From Nostoc sp. GT001 (GTDB lineage Bacteria; Cyanobacteriota; Cyanobacteriia; Cyanobacteriales; Nostocaceae), in contig NZ_JAUDRJ010000003.1 of the NCBI RefSeq assembly GCF_030382115.1, positions 3,978,491-3,999,102 of the forward strand: a stretch of 20,612 bases of DNA, in the 5' to 3' direction. Within the stretch, counting starts at the first letter, position 1, and each line of letters starts with the position of its first letter. A program made the position numbers and the translations under genes. Positions 1 to 7,552 of the stretch are shown here, piece by piece. The notes beneath the pieces were generated by a model, which was not told the DNA's origin, did no database searches, and saw only the letters and a program-made list of their open reading frames with translations.

Positions 1-270
1 ACTACTTTTACTTGGATATTCTTTTTGGTTTTCTACGGTGTTCGGCATAGACACTGTTGACCCATCTATTACTTTAATATTGCGACCATACCATAAATGT
101 TCTTTTGTCACTTTATCTTCTAGATTTTGTACTGAGGAGTTGAACAGTTTTTTTTCTAATAATCTCTCTGGAAGCCTTGCTCTGGCGCGACAATATCCGC
201 TTGTATCACTTGTTCGCGGAGCGTCTCGAAGAGAAGGAACTTCTACCTTTTCTTCTGCTAAGGTATTTCT
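1..270 (-). pseudogene. IS4-like transposase remnant, C-terminus beyond the window edge
   Basis: The minus strand is open from 270 to 1 (90 codons) and continues past the left edge, but it has no usable start codon. It reads a recognisable DDE transposase segment: the block GYCRARARLPERLL (about residues 25-38 of the open stretch), then WYGRNIKVIDGSTVSMPNT followed by ENQKEYP (about residues 60-86). The VIDGSTVSMP block carries the first catalytic Asp of this IS4-type group. A TGA at 273-271 closes the frame upstream, and I see no N-terminal domain (normally about 100 residues before GYCRAR), so the 5' part is lost or frameshifted. Between a normal-looking VPS and the conserved DTSGYC lies LRDAPRTS, encoded by a GC-rich sequence that looks like a Nostoc dispersed repeat. 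The catalytic Asp/Glu residues downstream are outside the window. Family assignment is by motif only. Confidence 0.75.
196..235. repeat. Short dispersed repeat (SDR-like) inside the transposase remnant
   Basis: On the plus strand this stretch contains GCGGAGCGTCTCGAAGAGAAG, a GC-rich motif of the type scattered through Nostoc genomes. It is richer in GC than its surroundings and coincides with the residues that look inserted in the transposase frame. Boundaries are approximate. Confidence 0.5.
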
Positions 271-345
271 TCACAAGATCCTCACATTCTTATTGTAGCT
301 TTCATTGTAGCTTTTAAATTGAACTACCTATCTAGGGTTTTTCCC

Positions 346-384
346 CGCTGGCAGGGCTATTCATAGATGACATCTTTGCCAGCG
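346..384. promoter_or_regulatory. 8-bp inverted repeat in the leader of the first RTX gene
   Basis: CGCTGGCA (346-353) and its exact reverse complement TGCCAGCG (377-384) are separated by 23 nt and end 38 nt before the RTX start codon. It could be a leader hairpin or a dyad for a regulator; the sequence does not tell which. The right arm sits about 27 nt upstream of the Shine-Dalgarno sequence GAGGGG (411-416). Confidence 0.35.
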
Positions 385-422
385 AATATCTCTGAATCAA
401 ACTTATAAGCGAGGGGATTGAT

Positions 423-2960
423 ATGGCAGACATTATTGGAGACAACCAGAATAACACTCTAATTGGCACGTTTGACAATGACGCTATCCTTGGTCAGGGC
501 GGTGATGATAACCTCTTTGGTCGGGGCGGCAATGATGACCTCTTGGGTGGGGCTGGCAATGACTCGCTTAATGGCGAGGACGGCAATGACCTTCTCAATG
601 GTGAGGACGGCGAGAACACCCTGCTTGGTGGGTTGGGCGATGATGTCCTCCTTGGTGGATCTAGCAATGACCTTCTCGATGGCGAGGATGGGGACGATCA
701 ACTCCTTGGCAAAGGCGGTGACGACACCCTGCTTGGTGGGTTCGGTAATGATGCTTTCCTTGCTGGATCTGGCAATGACCTTATCGAAGGCGGAGACGGA
801 AATGACCGACTCGCTGGAGAAGACGGTAAAGACCAACTCTTTGGCGGGGAAGGGGTTGACACGCTCAATGGCGGGGCTGGCGATGACCAGATTGATGGCG
901 AGAATGGCGATGACAACTTGATTGGTCAGGCTGGCGATGACACCCTCCTTGGCGGGGCTAGCCATGACCGACTAGAAGGAGGGGACGGGGATGACAAAAT
1001 CTTTGGTGGGACTGGCAATGATACTGCTGACTATTCAAATAGCACTGCCGGTGTCACCGTCAACCTGGCGACTGGAACCGCCAAAGGAGGGGCTGGGAAT
1101 GATGTCCTGTTTAATATCGAACAAGTCTTTGGTTCTGCTTTCAAAGACTTTCTAATTGGCGGGCGCGGTAATGACTCCCTCTTTGGTAGAGGTGGCGATG
1201 ACCTGCTTGATGGTGGAGTTGGCAATGATCTGCTTGATGGCGAAGAAGGCAACGATACTGTCCGTGGTGGGGCTGGCGATGACACCTTGCGTGGTGGGAC
1301 TGGCAATAACCAACTTTTGGGTGGAATTGGTGTTGATACTGTTGATTATTTCAGTGCCACTGCCGGAGTCACGATTAACCTTGCCACTGGAACCGCTACA
1401 GGGCAGGGCAGGAGTGATGTCCTGTTGGAGATTGAAAGAGTCGTTGGTTCTAGGTTCAATGACACCATCCTTGGCGGAGCTGCCAATGACTTCTTCATCA
1501 GTGGTGGGGACGGGAATGACTTTGTCAATGGTGAGGCTGGTAATGACCGCCTCTTTGGCGATAACGGCAATGACACCCTCCTTGGCGGGGCTAACGACGA
1601 CTTTATCAATGGCGGGTACGGCAATGACTCCCTGCTTGGCGGTAGCGGCATTGACATCCTGCTTGGTGGGGCTGGCAATGACTTTCTCAATGGTGAGGAC
1701 GGGAATGACAACCTCATTAGTAGAGAAGGCAATGATACCCTGCTAGGCGGCAGCGGCAATGACGCCTTGCTTGGTGGGGATGGCGATGACCAACTCCAAG
1801 GTGGAGGCGGGGATGACCAACTCTTTGGTGGGACTGGCATTAATACTGCTGACTATTCAAATGCCACTGCTGGAGTCACCGTTGACCTTGGCGCTGGAAC
1901 TGCCAGTGGGGGAGATGGGAATGATGTCCTGTTCAATATCGAGCAAGTCTTTGGCTCTAGTTTTAGCGACTCCCTGATTGGAGGAGGCAGCAGTGATACC
2001 CTCTTTGGCAGAGGCGGCAATGACACCTTGCTTGGTGGGGATAGTGATGACTTTCTTGATGGTCAGGAAGGTAATGACCTCGTCTTGGGCGAGAATGGGA
2101 ATGACAGCCTGTTTGGCGGGGCTGGCAATGACCAAATCGAAGGAGGAGAAGGCGATGACACCCTCCGTGGCGGGGCCGGCAATGACACTCTCTTTGGAGG
2201 ACCTGGAAATGATGTCCTCATAGGCGTTGATACTAACGGTTCTGATTCTCCTGGATTAGGGGAGGTTGATACCCTAACTGGAGGGCCTGGGGAAGATCAG
2301 TTCTTACTTGGAGATGCTACTAATGTCTTCTATGACGATAACAATAGTGGAAGTACTGGTTTGGCAGACTACGCTACCATCAGTGGCTTCAACTCCAATG
2401 AAGATACAATCCAGCTCAAAGGAACACTGGCAGACTATCGCTTGCAGACTGTGGGAGCCGATACAAGGGTATTTCTGGACAACTCAGGAGAAATAGATGA
2501 ACTCGTTGGTGTTGTGCAAGCATCGCCTCTGAAGCTTGATAGTGACGACTTCCTGTTCTACGAGAAAGAAGATGCTGCACAAGGGACAAACAATACACTA
2601 GCCACTGCTGAGAAGCTAGGTACTTTAACATTAGGTTCAGAAGTTAATACCTCTGCTCAACTGGCAAGACTTCCAGGGAACAATCCTGATTTCGACTTTT
2701 TCACATTTTCTTTAACTAACCCAGGAACTGTGACTATTAGCACGCTGAATTACAGTGGTGTCTTTCCAGTTCTCGGCGTATTTAATAGTGCTGGGAACTT
2801 ACAGAGTTCCAGTACTTCTCAATCAATCACCGCTTCACTAGGGGCAGGTACTTACTCCATTTCAGTAAGTGATTATGATTACTTCCCTCAAAATGGCGGA
2901 ATTTTCAGTTCTGGCTTTTTTGATCCTGGTTCTTATACGCTAGGAGTCACTGTAGCCTAA
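423..2960 (+). CDS. Large RTX (hemolysin-type) calcium-binding repeat protein with PPC domain
   Basis: An 845-residue acidic protein made largely of nonapeptide repeats GGxGNDxLx from about residue 8 to 600, the parallel beta-roll that folds on binding Ca2+ outside the cell. Three longer blocks interrupt the repeats at about residues 199-247, 304-352 and 474-523; each begins with D[TV]xDY, continues AGVT[VI][ND]L and ends near a [ND]xL[IL]GG, and they look like internal duplications. From about 607 to 705 comes a module starting [17 protein letters not shown] and containing VFYDDNN, shared with the second RTX protein. Residues about 720-845 match a bacterial pre-peptidase C-terminal (PPC) domain, including FDFFTFSL and a closing GSYTLGVTV. 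There is no N-terminal signal peptide, which fits type I (ABC-transporter) secretion, though no transporter genes are in the window. GAGGGG lies 6 nt before the ATG. Function (surface layer, adhesion, motility or toxin) cannot be told. Confidence 0.9.
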   Translation: MADIIGDNQNNTLIGTFDNDAILGQGGDDNLFGRGGNDDLLGGAGNDSLNGEDGNDLLNGEDGENTLLGGLGDDVLLGGSSNDLLDGEDGDDQLLGKGGDDTLLGGFGNDAFLAGSGNDLIEGGDGNDRLAGEDGKDQLFGGEGVDTLNGGAGDDQIDGENGDDNLIGQAGDDTLLGGASHDRLEGGDGDDKIFGGTGNDTADYSNSTAGVTVNLATGTAKGGAGNDVLFNIEQVFGSAFKDFLIGGRGNDSLFGRGGDDLLDGGVGNDLLDGEEGNDTVRGGAGDDTLRGGTGNNQLLGGIGVDTVDYFSATAGVTINLATGTATGQGRSDVLLEIERVVGSRFNDTILGGAANDFFISGGDGNDFVNGEAGNDRLFGDNGNDTLLGGANDDFINGGYGNDSLLGGSGIDILLGGAGNDFLNGEDGNDNLISREGNDTLLGGSGNDALLGGDGDDQLQGGGGDDQLFGGTGINTADYSNATAGVTVDLGAGTASGGDGNDVLFNIEQVFGSSFSDSLIGGGSSDTLFGRGGNDTLLGGDSDDFLDGQEGNDLVLGENGNDSLFGGAGNDQIEGGEGDDTLRGGAGNDTLFGGPGNDVLIGVDTNGSDSPGLGEVDTLTGGPGEDQFLLGDATNVFYDDNNSGSTGLADYATISGFNSNEDTIQLKGTLADYRLQTVGADTRVFLDNSGEIDELVGVVQASPLKLDSDDFLFYEKEDAAQGTNNTLATAEKLGTLTLGSEVNTSAQLARLPGNNPDFDFFTFSLTNPGTVTISTLNYSGVFPVLGVFNSAGNLQSSSTSQSITASLGAGTYSISVSDYDYFPQNGGIFSSGFFDPGSYTLGVTVA

Positions 2961-2963
2961 AGA

Positions 2964-3083
2964 CAAATGGTACTAAGAAAAGCCGAAACAGTCGCCTACG
3001 CAGCCAAGCGTCCACTGCTATTAACGAATCAATACTTGTAATGCTTATACAGCATACTTTACAGCTTTTCTTAGTGCCATTTG
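2964..3083. repeat. 120-bp element bounded by 20-bp inverted repeats (MITE-like)
   Basis: CAAATGGTACTAAGAAAAGC (2964-2983) pairs with GCTTTTCTTAGTGCCATTTG (3064-3083) at 19 of 20 positions, the odd one being a possible G-U pair. The arms enclose 80 nt without an ORF. The left arm begins 4 nt after the RTX stop codon. I see no clear target-site duplication. It could be a MITE remnant or a long 3' UTR stem; there is no T-run after it. Confidence 0.55.
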
Positions 3084-3170
3084 CCCTTGTCCCCAAGTCC
3101 TCTTTCCCATACCCATTCACTCTAATCTTCGATAATTGCTAAGGAATGAGAATTAAATAACATCGACTTT

Positions 3171-3242
3171 TGTAGGTTGGGTTGAGTCTGCGAAACCCAA
3201 CATCTCTGGGGCGTTGGGTTTCGTACCTCAACCCAACCTACA
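3171..3242. repeat. Nested palindromic dispersed repeat (TGTAGGTTGGGTTGAG type)
   Basis: A two-tier palindrome. The outer arms TGTAGGTTGGGTTGAG (3171-3186) and CTCAACCCAACCTACA (3227-3242) match perfectly over 16 bp. The inner arms CGAAACCCAAC (3191-3201) and GTTGGGTTTCG (3213-3223) match perfectly over 11 bp. The arms also contain the same GTTGGGTT core in both orientations, so alternative foldings are possible. As I recall, this type of repeat is common in cyanobacteria and some proteobacteria. Confidence 0.75.
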
Positions 3243-3319
3243 CAGGTTATTAAATCCACGATCCTAAGTGTAAAAACGTAGTATCCTACATATTGGTATC
3301 TAAAAATAAGTCCAAAATC

Positions 3320-3802
3320 ATGAGGAGAAACCCGATAGCATTACTACTTAGCGGAGTGATTGTCAGCTTTGGACTGTCATCATTGTTAGCTCAAGCACAA
3401 CAACAGGTTTCTAATGCCCAAGTCGCGGCAATGGTAGAAGCGTTGCGACTAGCTGCACCGCAGACCAGCACCGCAAATGATGGACTCTACAGTGAATGGC
3501 AAGTTAAACCAGAAACCTTAAAAGGCTGGTCGAAATATTGTCTTAAACAAGAACTAACACCAACGCAGTTTGAAAATAGCCCCGCGAAGGCACGTCAAGT
3601 CGTTTCTTGCATCACGCGCCGTGAGTTTAACAAACAATTTATCACCAGCAATAATAATGAAACCGCTGCTGTGCGTGGCGTCGGTTGCTGGTGGATGACT
3701 GGCAGCTATACAGGCTGCAACAGCGGATTTACTGCTACATATCTTCAAAAAGTTGTGGCTTTTTACCAACAGCAGCGTTCAAAACCAGCAACTACTCCAT
3801 AG
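3320..3802 (+). CDS. Small secreted hypothetical protein with signal peptide
   Basis: I chose the ATG at 3320 because the upstream in-frame alternative is a TTG at 3293 that would only add nine polar residues before the signal peptide. From 3320 the product has 160 residues. It starts MRRNPIALLLSG, continues with a hydrophobic core and an AQA-type cleavage region (about residues 24-27), and so looks Sec-exported. The mature part has four cysteines, in contexts KYC, VSC, GVGCWW and TGC, which could form two disulfides in the periplasm. The end is rich in Gln and Pro. I do not recognise the family; it resembles small exported proteins of unknown role in cyanobacteria. It stands alone, with repeat elements on both sides. 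Confidence 0.7.
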   Translation: MRRNPIALLLSGVIVSFGLSSLLAQAQQQVSNAQVAAMVEALRLAAPQTSTANDGLYSEWQVKPETLKGWSKYCLKQELTPTQFENSPAKARQVVSCITRREFNKQFITSNNNETAAVRGVGCWWMTGSYTGCNSGFTATYLQKVVAFYQQQRSKPATTP

Positions 3803-3857
3803 ATATCACTAAATTAATCGCCGCGATGTGGCAATAGAAATATGAGTGAAAAGTAAT

Positions 3858-3886
3858 GTAGAGACGTAGCAGTGCTATGTCTCTAC
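3858..3886. repeat. Palindromic GTAGAGACGTAGCA-type hairpin repeat
   Basis: GTAGAGACGTAGCA (3858-3871) and TGCTATGTCTCTAC (3873-3886) pair along 14 bp with one G-U. This resembles the GTAGAGACG...CGTCTCTAC hairpins dispersed in Nostocales genomes. It lies 56 nt after the stop of the secreted protein gene and may also act as its 3' end, but no T-run follows. Confidence 0.65.
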
Positions 3887-3936
3887 AAGAGTTATGGATA
3901 ACGCATATTTAATTTCACCAAGTATCTAATGATTAA

Positions 3937-3944
3937 GCGATCGC
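3937..3944. repeat. HIP1 octamer GCGATCGC (intergenic example)
   Basis: Highly iterated palindrome typical of cyanobacteria. Other copies in this window include ones near 4830, 5167, 6081, 7141, 13250, 14311, 15388 and 18440. I saw none inside either RTX gene. Confidence 0.9.
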
Positions 3945-4074
3945 AATTAAGTAAAATCAACCCTTATGCGTCTATGTTGACTTTAATACAGAGTTTTAGC
4001 TTTAACCCAACCGGATTGAGTTATATCTAAACAAGGGATTGTTTGAACTTTGCCAATGCTGTTAGAATGCATCG

Positions 4075-4932
4075 ATGTCAAAAAAGCAACATTTCTTAAA
4101 CAAAAAAACCGGTTGGTCTTTGGATGAGCGAGATCCAAAGTTCATAGAATCTCTGATGCCCCTATTTGGGTTTTTGTATCACTACTATTTCCAAGTTAAA
4201 ACTAGTGGCTGGGAGAATATTCCACCCCAGCAAAAAGTCTTATTTGTTGGTTCGCACAATGGCGGACTCGCAGCCCCAGATATGGTAATGATGATGTACG
4301 ACTGGTTCCGAAGATTTGGTGTAGAGAAACCCATTTATGGTTTGATGCATCCCAAGGCTTGGCAGGTTAGCACGCCACTAGCGCAACTGGTCGCCAAGGC
4401 TGGAGCAATCATCGCTCATCCAAAAATGGCTTACACAGCCTTGCGTTCTGGAGCGAGTGTGCTAGTTTATCCCGGTGGAGCCGAAGATGTCTTCCGACCG
4501 CATTATTTACGTAACAAAATCTACCTTGCGGGGCGACAAGGATTTATCAAGTTAGCATTACGGGAAAATGTGCCAATTGTGCCTGTGATTTCCTGGGGCG
4601 CTCACGATACACTCATTGTCATCGCTGACTGCTACAAATTTGTACAGCAACTCCACGAGTGGGGGATGCCTTGGCTATTAGGTATCGACCCAGAAGTTTT
4701 TCCAATCTATCTCGGACTGCCTTGGGGATTAGCAATTGGCCCGTTGCCCAATATTCCATTGCCAGTGCCCATGTATACGCGGGTTTGTCCGCCAATTGTA
4801 TTTGAACGCTACGGTAGAGAAGCAGCTAGCGATCGCTACTATGTCAATGAATGTTATGAATTAGTTGTTAGTCAGATGCAGCAAGAGTTAGATAACTTAA
4901 TAAACCTAACTGCTAAGACCAATTCTCTTTGA
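4075..4932 (+). CDS. PlsC-type lysophospholipid/glycerol acyltransferase family protein
   Basis: A 285-residue protein of the membrane-associated acyltransferase superfamily, which moves an acyl group from acyl-ACP or acyl-CoA to a glycerolipid or other alcohol. The visible signature is VGSHNGG (His61) with Asp69 in APD. That is an HNGG...D variant of the classical NHX4D box, known in a subgroup of bacterial acyltransferases. A second block, VYPGGAEDVFRP, begins near residue 131 and matches the substrate-phosphate-binding FPEG/PGG region. A third, IVPVISWGAHD, follows near 180. There is no obvious transmembrane helix apart from hydrophobic stretches near residues 27-38 and 200-215. The exact acceptor cannot be told: lysophosphatidate, diacylglycerol and phytol are all possible. 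The gene is single, and convergent with the MoaD-like gene downstream. Confidence 0.8.
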   Translation: MSKKQHFLNKKTGWSLDERDPKFIESLMPLFGFLYHYYFQVKTSGWENIPPQQKVLFVGSHNGGLAAPDMVMMMYDWFRRFGVEKPIYGLMHPKAWQVSTPLAQLVAKAGAIIAHPKMAYTALRSGASVLVYPGGAEDVFRPHYLRNKIYLAGRQGFIKLALRENVPIVPVISWGAHDTLIVIADCYKFVQQLHEWGMPWLLGIDPEVFPIYLGLPWGLAIGPLPNIPLPVPMYTRVCPPIVFERYGREAASDRYYVNECYELVVSQMQQELDNLINLTAKTNSL

Positions 4933-4961
4933 ATAGTTATGAGTTAGAAGTTTTGAACCTT

Positions 4962-5024
4962 TAACTCCTAACTCCTAACTCCTAACTCCTAACTCTTAAC
5001 TCCTAACTCCTAACTCCTAACTCT
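4962..5024. repeat. Heptanucleotide tandem repeat array (STRR), unit CTAACTC
   Basis: About nine tandem copies of a 7-bp unit (CTAACTC, with one TTAACTC-type variant), in the 96-nt gap between two convergent genes. The array ends 4 nt from the stop codon of the MoaD-like gene. Such STRRs are characteristic of heterocystous cyanobacteria. Confidence 0.9.
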
Positions 5025-5028
5025 TTTC

Positions 5029-5289
5029 CTAGCCGCCACTGACTGGTGGAATCAACACAACCTCATCCCCATCTTGTAGTAGGGTATCTGGTTCGACAAA
5101 TATCAAATTAATCCCAAAACGGGTTATATCGCGCCATTGTGAGAGTTCAGGGTGTTCAGCTATGAGGCGATCGCATACTGCTTTGACTGGCATACTATTA
5201 GGAAATTCCAGCACTAGTTCCGAAACCCTAAAGGCTTCTTGATAAGCAGCGAACAATTTGACGGTAACAGTAATTACAGATTTAGACAT
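5029..5289 (-). CDS. MoaD/ThiS family sulfur-carrier protein
   Basis: An 86-residue beta-grasp protein that ends in the double glycine VSGG needed for C-terminal thiocarboxylation. Near the end it has DGDEVVLIPPVSGG, the standard end of the MoaD/ThiS fold, and near the start VTVKLFAAYQEAF, which fits MoaD (small subunit of molybdopterin synthase). The frame is open upstream to 5346, but I start at the ATG at 5289 (MSKSVITV) because family members begin directly with the first beta strand. Members in cyanobacteria may serve molybdopterin or another sulfur-transfer pathway, and no partner gene (moaE, thiF-like) is in the window. I leave the symbol blank for that reason. Confidence 0.85.
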   Translation of the reverse strand: MSKSVITVTVKLFAAYQEAFRVSELVLEFPNSMPVKAVCDRLIAEHPELSQWRDITRFGINLIFVEPDTLLQDGDEVVLIPPVSGG

Positions 5290-5659
5290 ATAACATACTT
5301 TGGCAGTACGAGCAAGTATTTTAATAGTTGCCAAGAATGTAAACAAATGTTCAACATAACTTATGTATGTTTTGCTTCCCCGCCCCTTGTGCGTGAAACA
5401 AATTTAAGTATACGTGGACATCCACTAAGCGTACTCTTACGGAGAAGTAAGCTACGCGGTAGCATCTCTAAGAGTTACTATGCCGTTGGCGTACTCTTAC
5501 AAGTGTCGCGACAAGCCTCTCGTACCATTTTGTGGAAGCAAGTTATGCATAACGTCTCCCTTTGTGAGAAGAGAAGACTTTACGCTGCGCTATCGTCAAT
5601 CTAAAATTGCAAATCGTTCGACTGAGCGTAGTCGAAGTCTAAAATCCCAAATTGTTTGA
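5290..5659. other. Gene-free spacer with clustered dispersed repeats
   Basis: No convincing gene in 370 nt. It holds GCGTACTCTTAC twice (5429-5440 and 5489-5500, exactly 60 bp apart). Between them are a GCTAC-GCG-GTAGC hairpin (5451-5463) and a CTAAGAGTTAC that partly reverses the repeat. Near the gatC end lies TTCGACTGAGCGTAGTCGAA (5617-5636), a palindrome common in Nostoc. The spacer is GC-richer than its flanks and looks like nested small dispersed repeats. Confidence 0.6.
5617..5636. repeat. Palindromic repeat TTCGACT...AGTCGAA
   Basis: Perfect 7-bp arms (5617-5623 and 5630-5636) around GAGCGT, 24 nt after the gatC stop codon in the direction of gatC transcription. A degenerate, longer relative is present on the other side of gatC at about 5969-6012 (GAGCGTAGCCGAAG and CTAGTCGAAGTA), so gatC is bracketed by copies. 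Confidence 0.65.
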
Positions 5660-5950
5660 CTATTCAGCATTGAGGATTTTTGGTACTTTGAAAAATTCGC
5701 CTTCCTGTTCAGGCGCACTATTCAGAATACTTTCTCGGTCAGGATAGGGTTGTAATTCATCCTCTCGTGTAATATTGCTGACATCAATTGCACGTGTTGT
5801 TGGCAACACATTACTGACATCAAGTTCATTCAATTGTTCGATATAGTCCAGAATACTTCCCAACTGGGTAGTGAATTGTTTCTCTTCTTCTGGAGTCAAT
5901 TCTAAACGAGCAAGATTAGCTACTTTGTGAACTTGTTCTTGGTCAATCAT
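5660..5950 (-). CDS. gatC: Asp-tRNA(Asn)/Glu-tRNA(Gln) amidotransferase subunit C
   Basis: A 96-residue protein with the full GatC pattern: a start close to [17 protein letters not shown], then a segment containing [12 protein letters not shown], a middle block with DVSNVLPTT, and a C-terminal segment leading into FFKVPKIL. GatC is the small belt subunit that holds GatA and GatB together in the GatCAB complex, which converts Glu-tRNA(Gln) to Gln-tRNA(Gln) in the cytoplasm. Cyanobacteria depend on this route. gatA and gatB are not here, as is usual in cyanobacteria where the three are scattered. Length is normal. The ATG at 5950 lacks a strong Shine-Dalgarno sequence. Confidence 0.95.
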   Translation of the reverse strand: MIDQEQVHKVANLARLELTPEEEKQFTTQLGSILDYIEQLNELDVSNVLPTTRAIDVSNITREDELQPYPDRESILNSAPEQEGEFFKVPKILNAE

Positions 5951-5968
5951 AAATTGTCATTGGTCACT

Positions 5969-6062
5969 TGTACTGAGCTTGTCCTGAGCGTAGCCGAAGG
6001 GCCTAGTCGAAGTATTGGTCATTAGTCCTTAGCAAATGACAAAGAACTAATGACTAATGACT
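5969..6062. repeat. Degenerate SDR plus short TAATGAC tandem repeat between gatC and ycf3
   Basis: The spacer contains a GAGCGTAGCCGAAG-type repeat (about 5986-6001) and CTAGTCGAAGTA. It also has a 9-bp inverted repeat GTCATTAGT (6018-6026) / ACTAATGAC (6046-6054) and two and a half copies of the 7-mer CTAATGA running into the ycf3 stop codon. The inverted repeat may form the 3' hairpin of ycf3, but no T-run follows it. Confidence 0.5.
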
Positions 6063-6582
6063 AAAAGAATACGTCAATTTGCGATCGCCCAGTGGTTTTT
6101 AGCCAGTTTTGAGCTTCGACATAGTTATTGGGGGCCATGCGAATCGCACGAATCCAATAGTCTGCTGCTTGGTCAAAAAGTGCTTCGCCAGCCTCATTAT
6201 CTCCAGCTTCTTTTTCTTTTTCGCCTTGATAGTGGTAAATCACAGCGATGTTGTTCAAGGCTTGGGGCATACGTGGGTTTAACTCAATTGCCTGATGATA
6301 TAGTTCTAAAGCCTTGTTGTGGTCGCCATTGCTGGCATAAATTAGCCCCATATTGTAGAAAATATAGCCGCGATCGTTGGTATCTTCCTCTAGTGTTAGA
6401 GCTTCTTCATAGTATTCCAATGCCTCAGCATATTCCCCTTCCGCTTGGGCCGACATACCATCTCGATAATAAACAAACGCTTCTTTCGCTTTTTTGTTGG
6501 TTGGCAGGATCTTCAGAATAATATCCGCCATCACAGTAAAGGATTTGTCAATAAAATTATCGTTCTTTTGTGTTCTTGGCAT
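6061..6582 (-). CDS. ycf3: Photosystem I assembly protein Ycf3 (TPR protein)
   Basis: A 173-residue protein starting [15 protein letters not shown] and ending SQIDVFF, the standard length and ends for Ycf3. It contains three tetratricopeptide repeats: [20 protein letters not shown], then [20 protein letters not shown], then [14 protein letters not shown] through [12 protein letters not shown]. Ycf3 acts at the thylakoid membrane as a chaperone for PsaA/PsaB assembly into photosystem I. The open frame extends upstream to 6759, but that part is translated STRR sequence ([11 protein letters not shown]). I place the start at the ATG at 6582, preceded by AGAGAG. It is transcribed towards gatC with a 110-nt gap. 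Confidence 0.95.
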   Translation of the reverse strand: MPRTQKNDNFIDKSFTVMADIILKILPTNKKAKEAFVYYRDGMSAQAEGEYAEALEYYEEALTLEEDTNDRGYIFYNMGLIYASNGDHNKALELYHQAIELNPRMPQALNNIAVIYHYQGEKEKEAGDNEAGEALFDQAADYWIRAIRMAPNNYVEAQNWLKTTGRSQIDVFF

Positions 6583-6593
6583 ATTTCTCTCTA

Positions 6594-6658
6594 GGTATTG
6601 GGTATTGGGGCATTGGGGATTGGGGATTGGGGATTGGGGATTGGGCATTGGGAATTGG
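6594..6658. repeat. Heptanucleotide tandem repeat array (STRR), unit GGGGATT
   Basis: About nine imperfect tandem copies of a 7-mer (GGGGATT, with GGGTATT, GGGCATT and GGGAATT variants), starting 12 nt upstream of the ycf3 start codon. It therefore occupies the ycf3 5' UTR/promoter region; on the ycf3 strand it is C/A-rich (CCCCAAT). Confidence 0.9.
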
Positions 6659-6747
6659 ATATGCAGAAGAGACAAAGGTAGACAAGTCAGAGGGGGAAGA
6701 CTTGGGAGAGACTTGTTCAATAATTCCTCGTTGTCCCCCTGCTCCAA

Positions 6748-6792
6748 CTCATTACTCATTACTCATTACTCATTACTCATTACTCATTACTC
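6748..6792. repeat. Heptanucleotide tandem repeat array (STRR), unit CTCATTA
   Basis: Six perfect tandem copies of CTCATTA. This is the second, unrelated heptamer array in the 268-nt spacer between yedK and ycf3. Confidence 0.9.
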
Positions 6793-6850
6793 CCCCGGTC
6801 CCCGCACTCTTTGCTCCCTCATCTCCCCAATCCCCCAGTTCACTCAATAG

Positions 6851-7552
6851 TTAATTTAACTGATTTGCGGGGGCATTCTTCTCGCTGAGGGGTACGATAC
6901 ATTCTGAACTATTATGTCGAGAGTTGTTTACCAAGGTGCTAACTGGATATGCAATCATTGCTGGCGCTGGATAGGGACGCAATAGCTGCTGTAGAGTTTG
7001 GGCTGTTTGCACTTGAGAATCTAGCCATAAATCGTAATCTTGTGGTTCCAGAATCACTGGCATCCGCTCGTGGATGGGTTGGAGTAATTCGTTAGCTGCC
7101 GTTGTCAAAATTGTACAAGAGATTATTTCTTCGTTAGCAGGCGATCGCCATCTCTCCCACAAACCTGCAAAACCGAAGGGTTGCCCATCTTGAAGACGAA
7201 AATAAAATGGCTGCTTCTTACCTTGTTGGCGTTGCCACTCATAAAAGCCATCAGCTAACACTAAACAGCGTCTGTGCTTAAAAGCCGAACGAAAAGCGGG
7301 TTTTTCAGCAACAGTTTCTGCCCTAGCATTAATCAGCTTTGCCCCCATTCCTGCATCTTTCGCCCATGACGGAATTAATCCCCAATACAACTGCTTAAAT
7401 TCCCGCTTTTCGCTTTCGGTATTTTGCAACACTGTTGCCACCATTTGCGTAGGCGCAATATTATATTCCGCTGCCAAATCGGGAACTAACTCGACATGGA
7501 AAACTTCAGACAATCCTTCTGCCGACTGGTTTAGAGTAAATCTTCCACACAT
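6851..7552 (-). CDS. yedK: SRAP-domain DNA-protein crosslink protein (YedK/HMCES family)
   Basis: A 233-residue protein with all SRAP landmarks: the start MCGRF gives a catalytic Cys2 after Met removal, INARAET carries Asn75 and Arg77, DGFYEW carries Glu105, and HERMP carries His161. This family covalently traps abasic sites in single-stranded DNA through Cys2 as a thiazolidine crosslink, protecting them during replication. The start is fixed by the need for Cys2. The length fits bacterial members (about 220-230). It is upstream of ycf3 on the same strand, but two repeat arrays separate them, so they are probably not co-transcribed. Confidence 0.95.
   Translation of the reverse strand: MCGRFTLNQSAEGLSEVFHVELVPDLAAEYNIAPTQMVATVLQNTESEKREFKQLYWGLIPSWAKDAGMGAKLINARAETVAEKPAFRSAFKHRRCLVLADGFYEWQRQQGKKQPFYFRLQDGQPFGFAGLWERWRSPANEEIISCTILTTAANELLQPIHERMPVILEPQDYDLWLDSQVQTAQTLQQLLRPYPAPAMIAYPVSTLVNNSRHNSSECIVPLSEKNAPANQLN

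Noticed and set aside
38..298. Plus-strand ORF of 86 codons at the left edge
   Set aside because: It is antisense to the transposase remnant, starts with GTG and shows no family motif.
463..2223. Several Met/Leu-rich or Pro/Ser-rich ORFs in other frames of the RTX gene
   Set aside because: They are by-products of the 27-nt periodic repeats, which keep all frames open.
5239..5604. Plus-strand ORF of 121 codons
   Set aside because: It overlaps the MoaD-like gene antisense and is built from dispersed repeats; no motif.
6583..6759. N-terminal extension of Ycf3
   Set aside because: It translates the tandem repeats, and Ycf3 normally starts MPRTQ.
4962..6792. Possible CRISPR arrays
   Set aside because: The repeat units are 7 bp with no spacers, and there are no cas genes in the window.
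6494..6854. Plus-strand ORFs rich in GIGDWGLGI and LLITHYS
   Set aside because: These are translated heptamer arrays.
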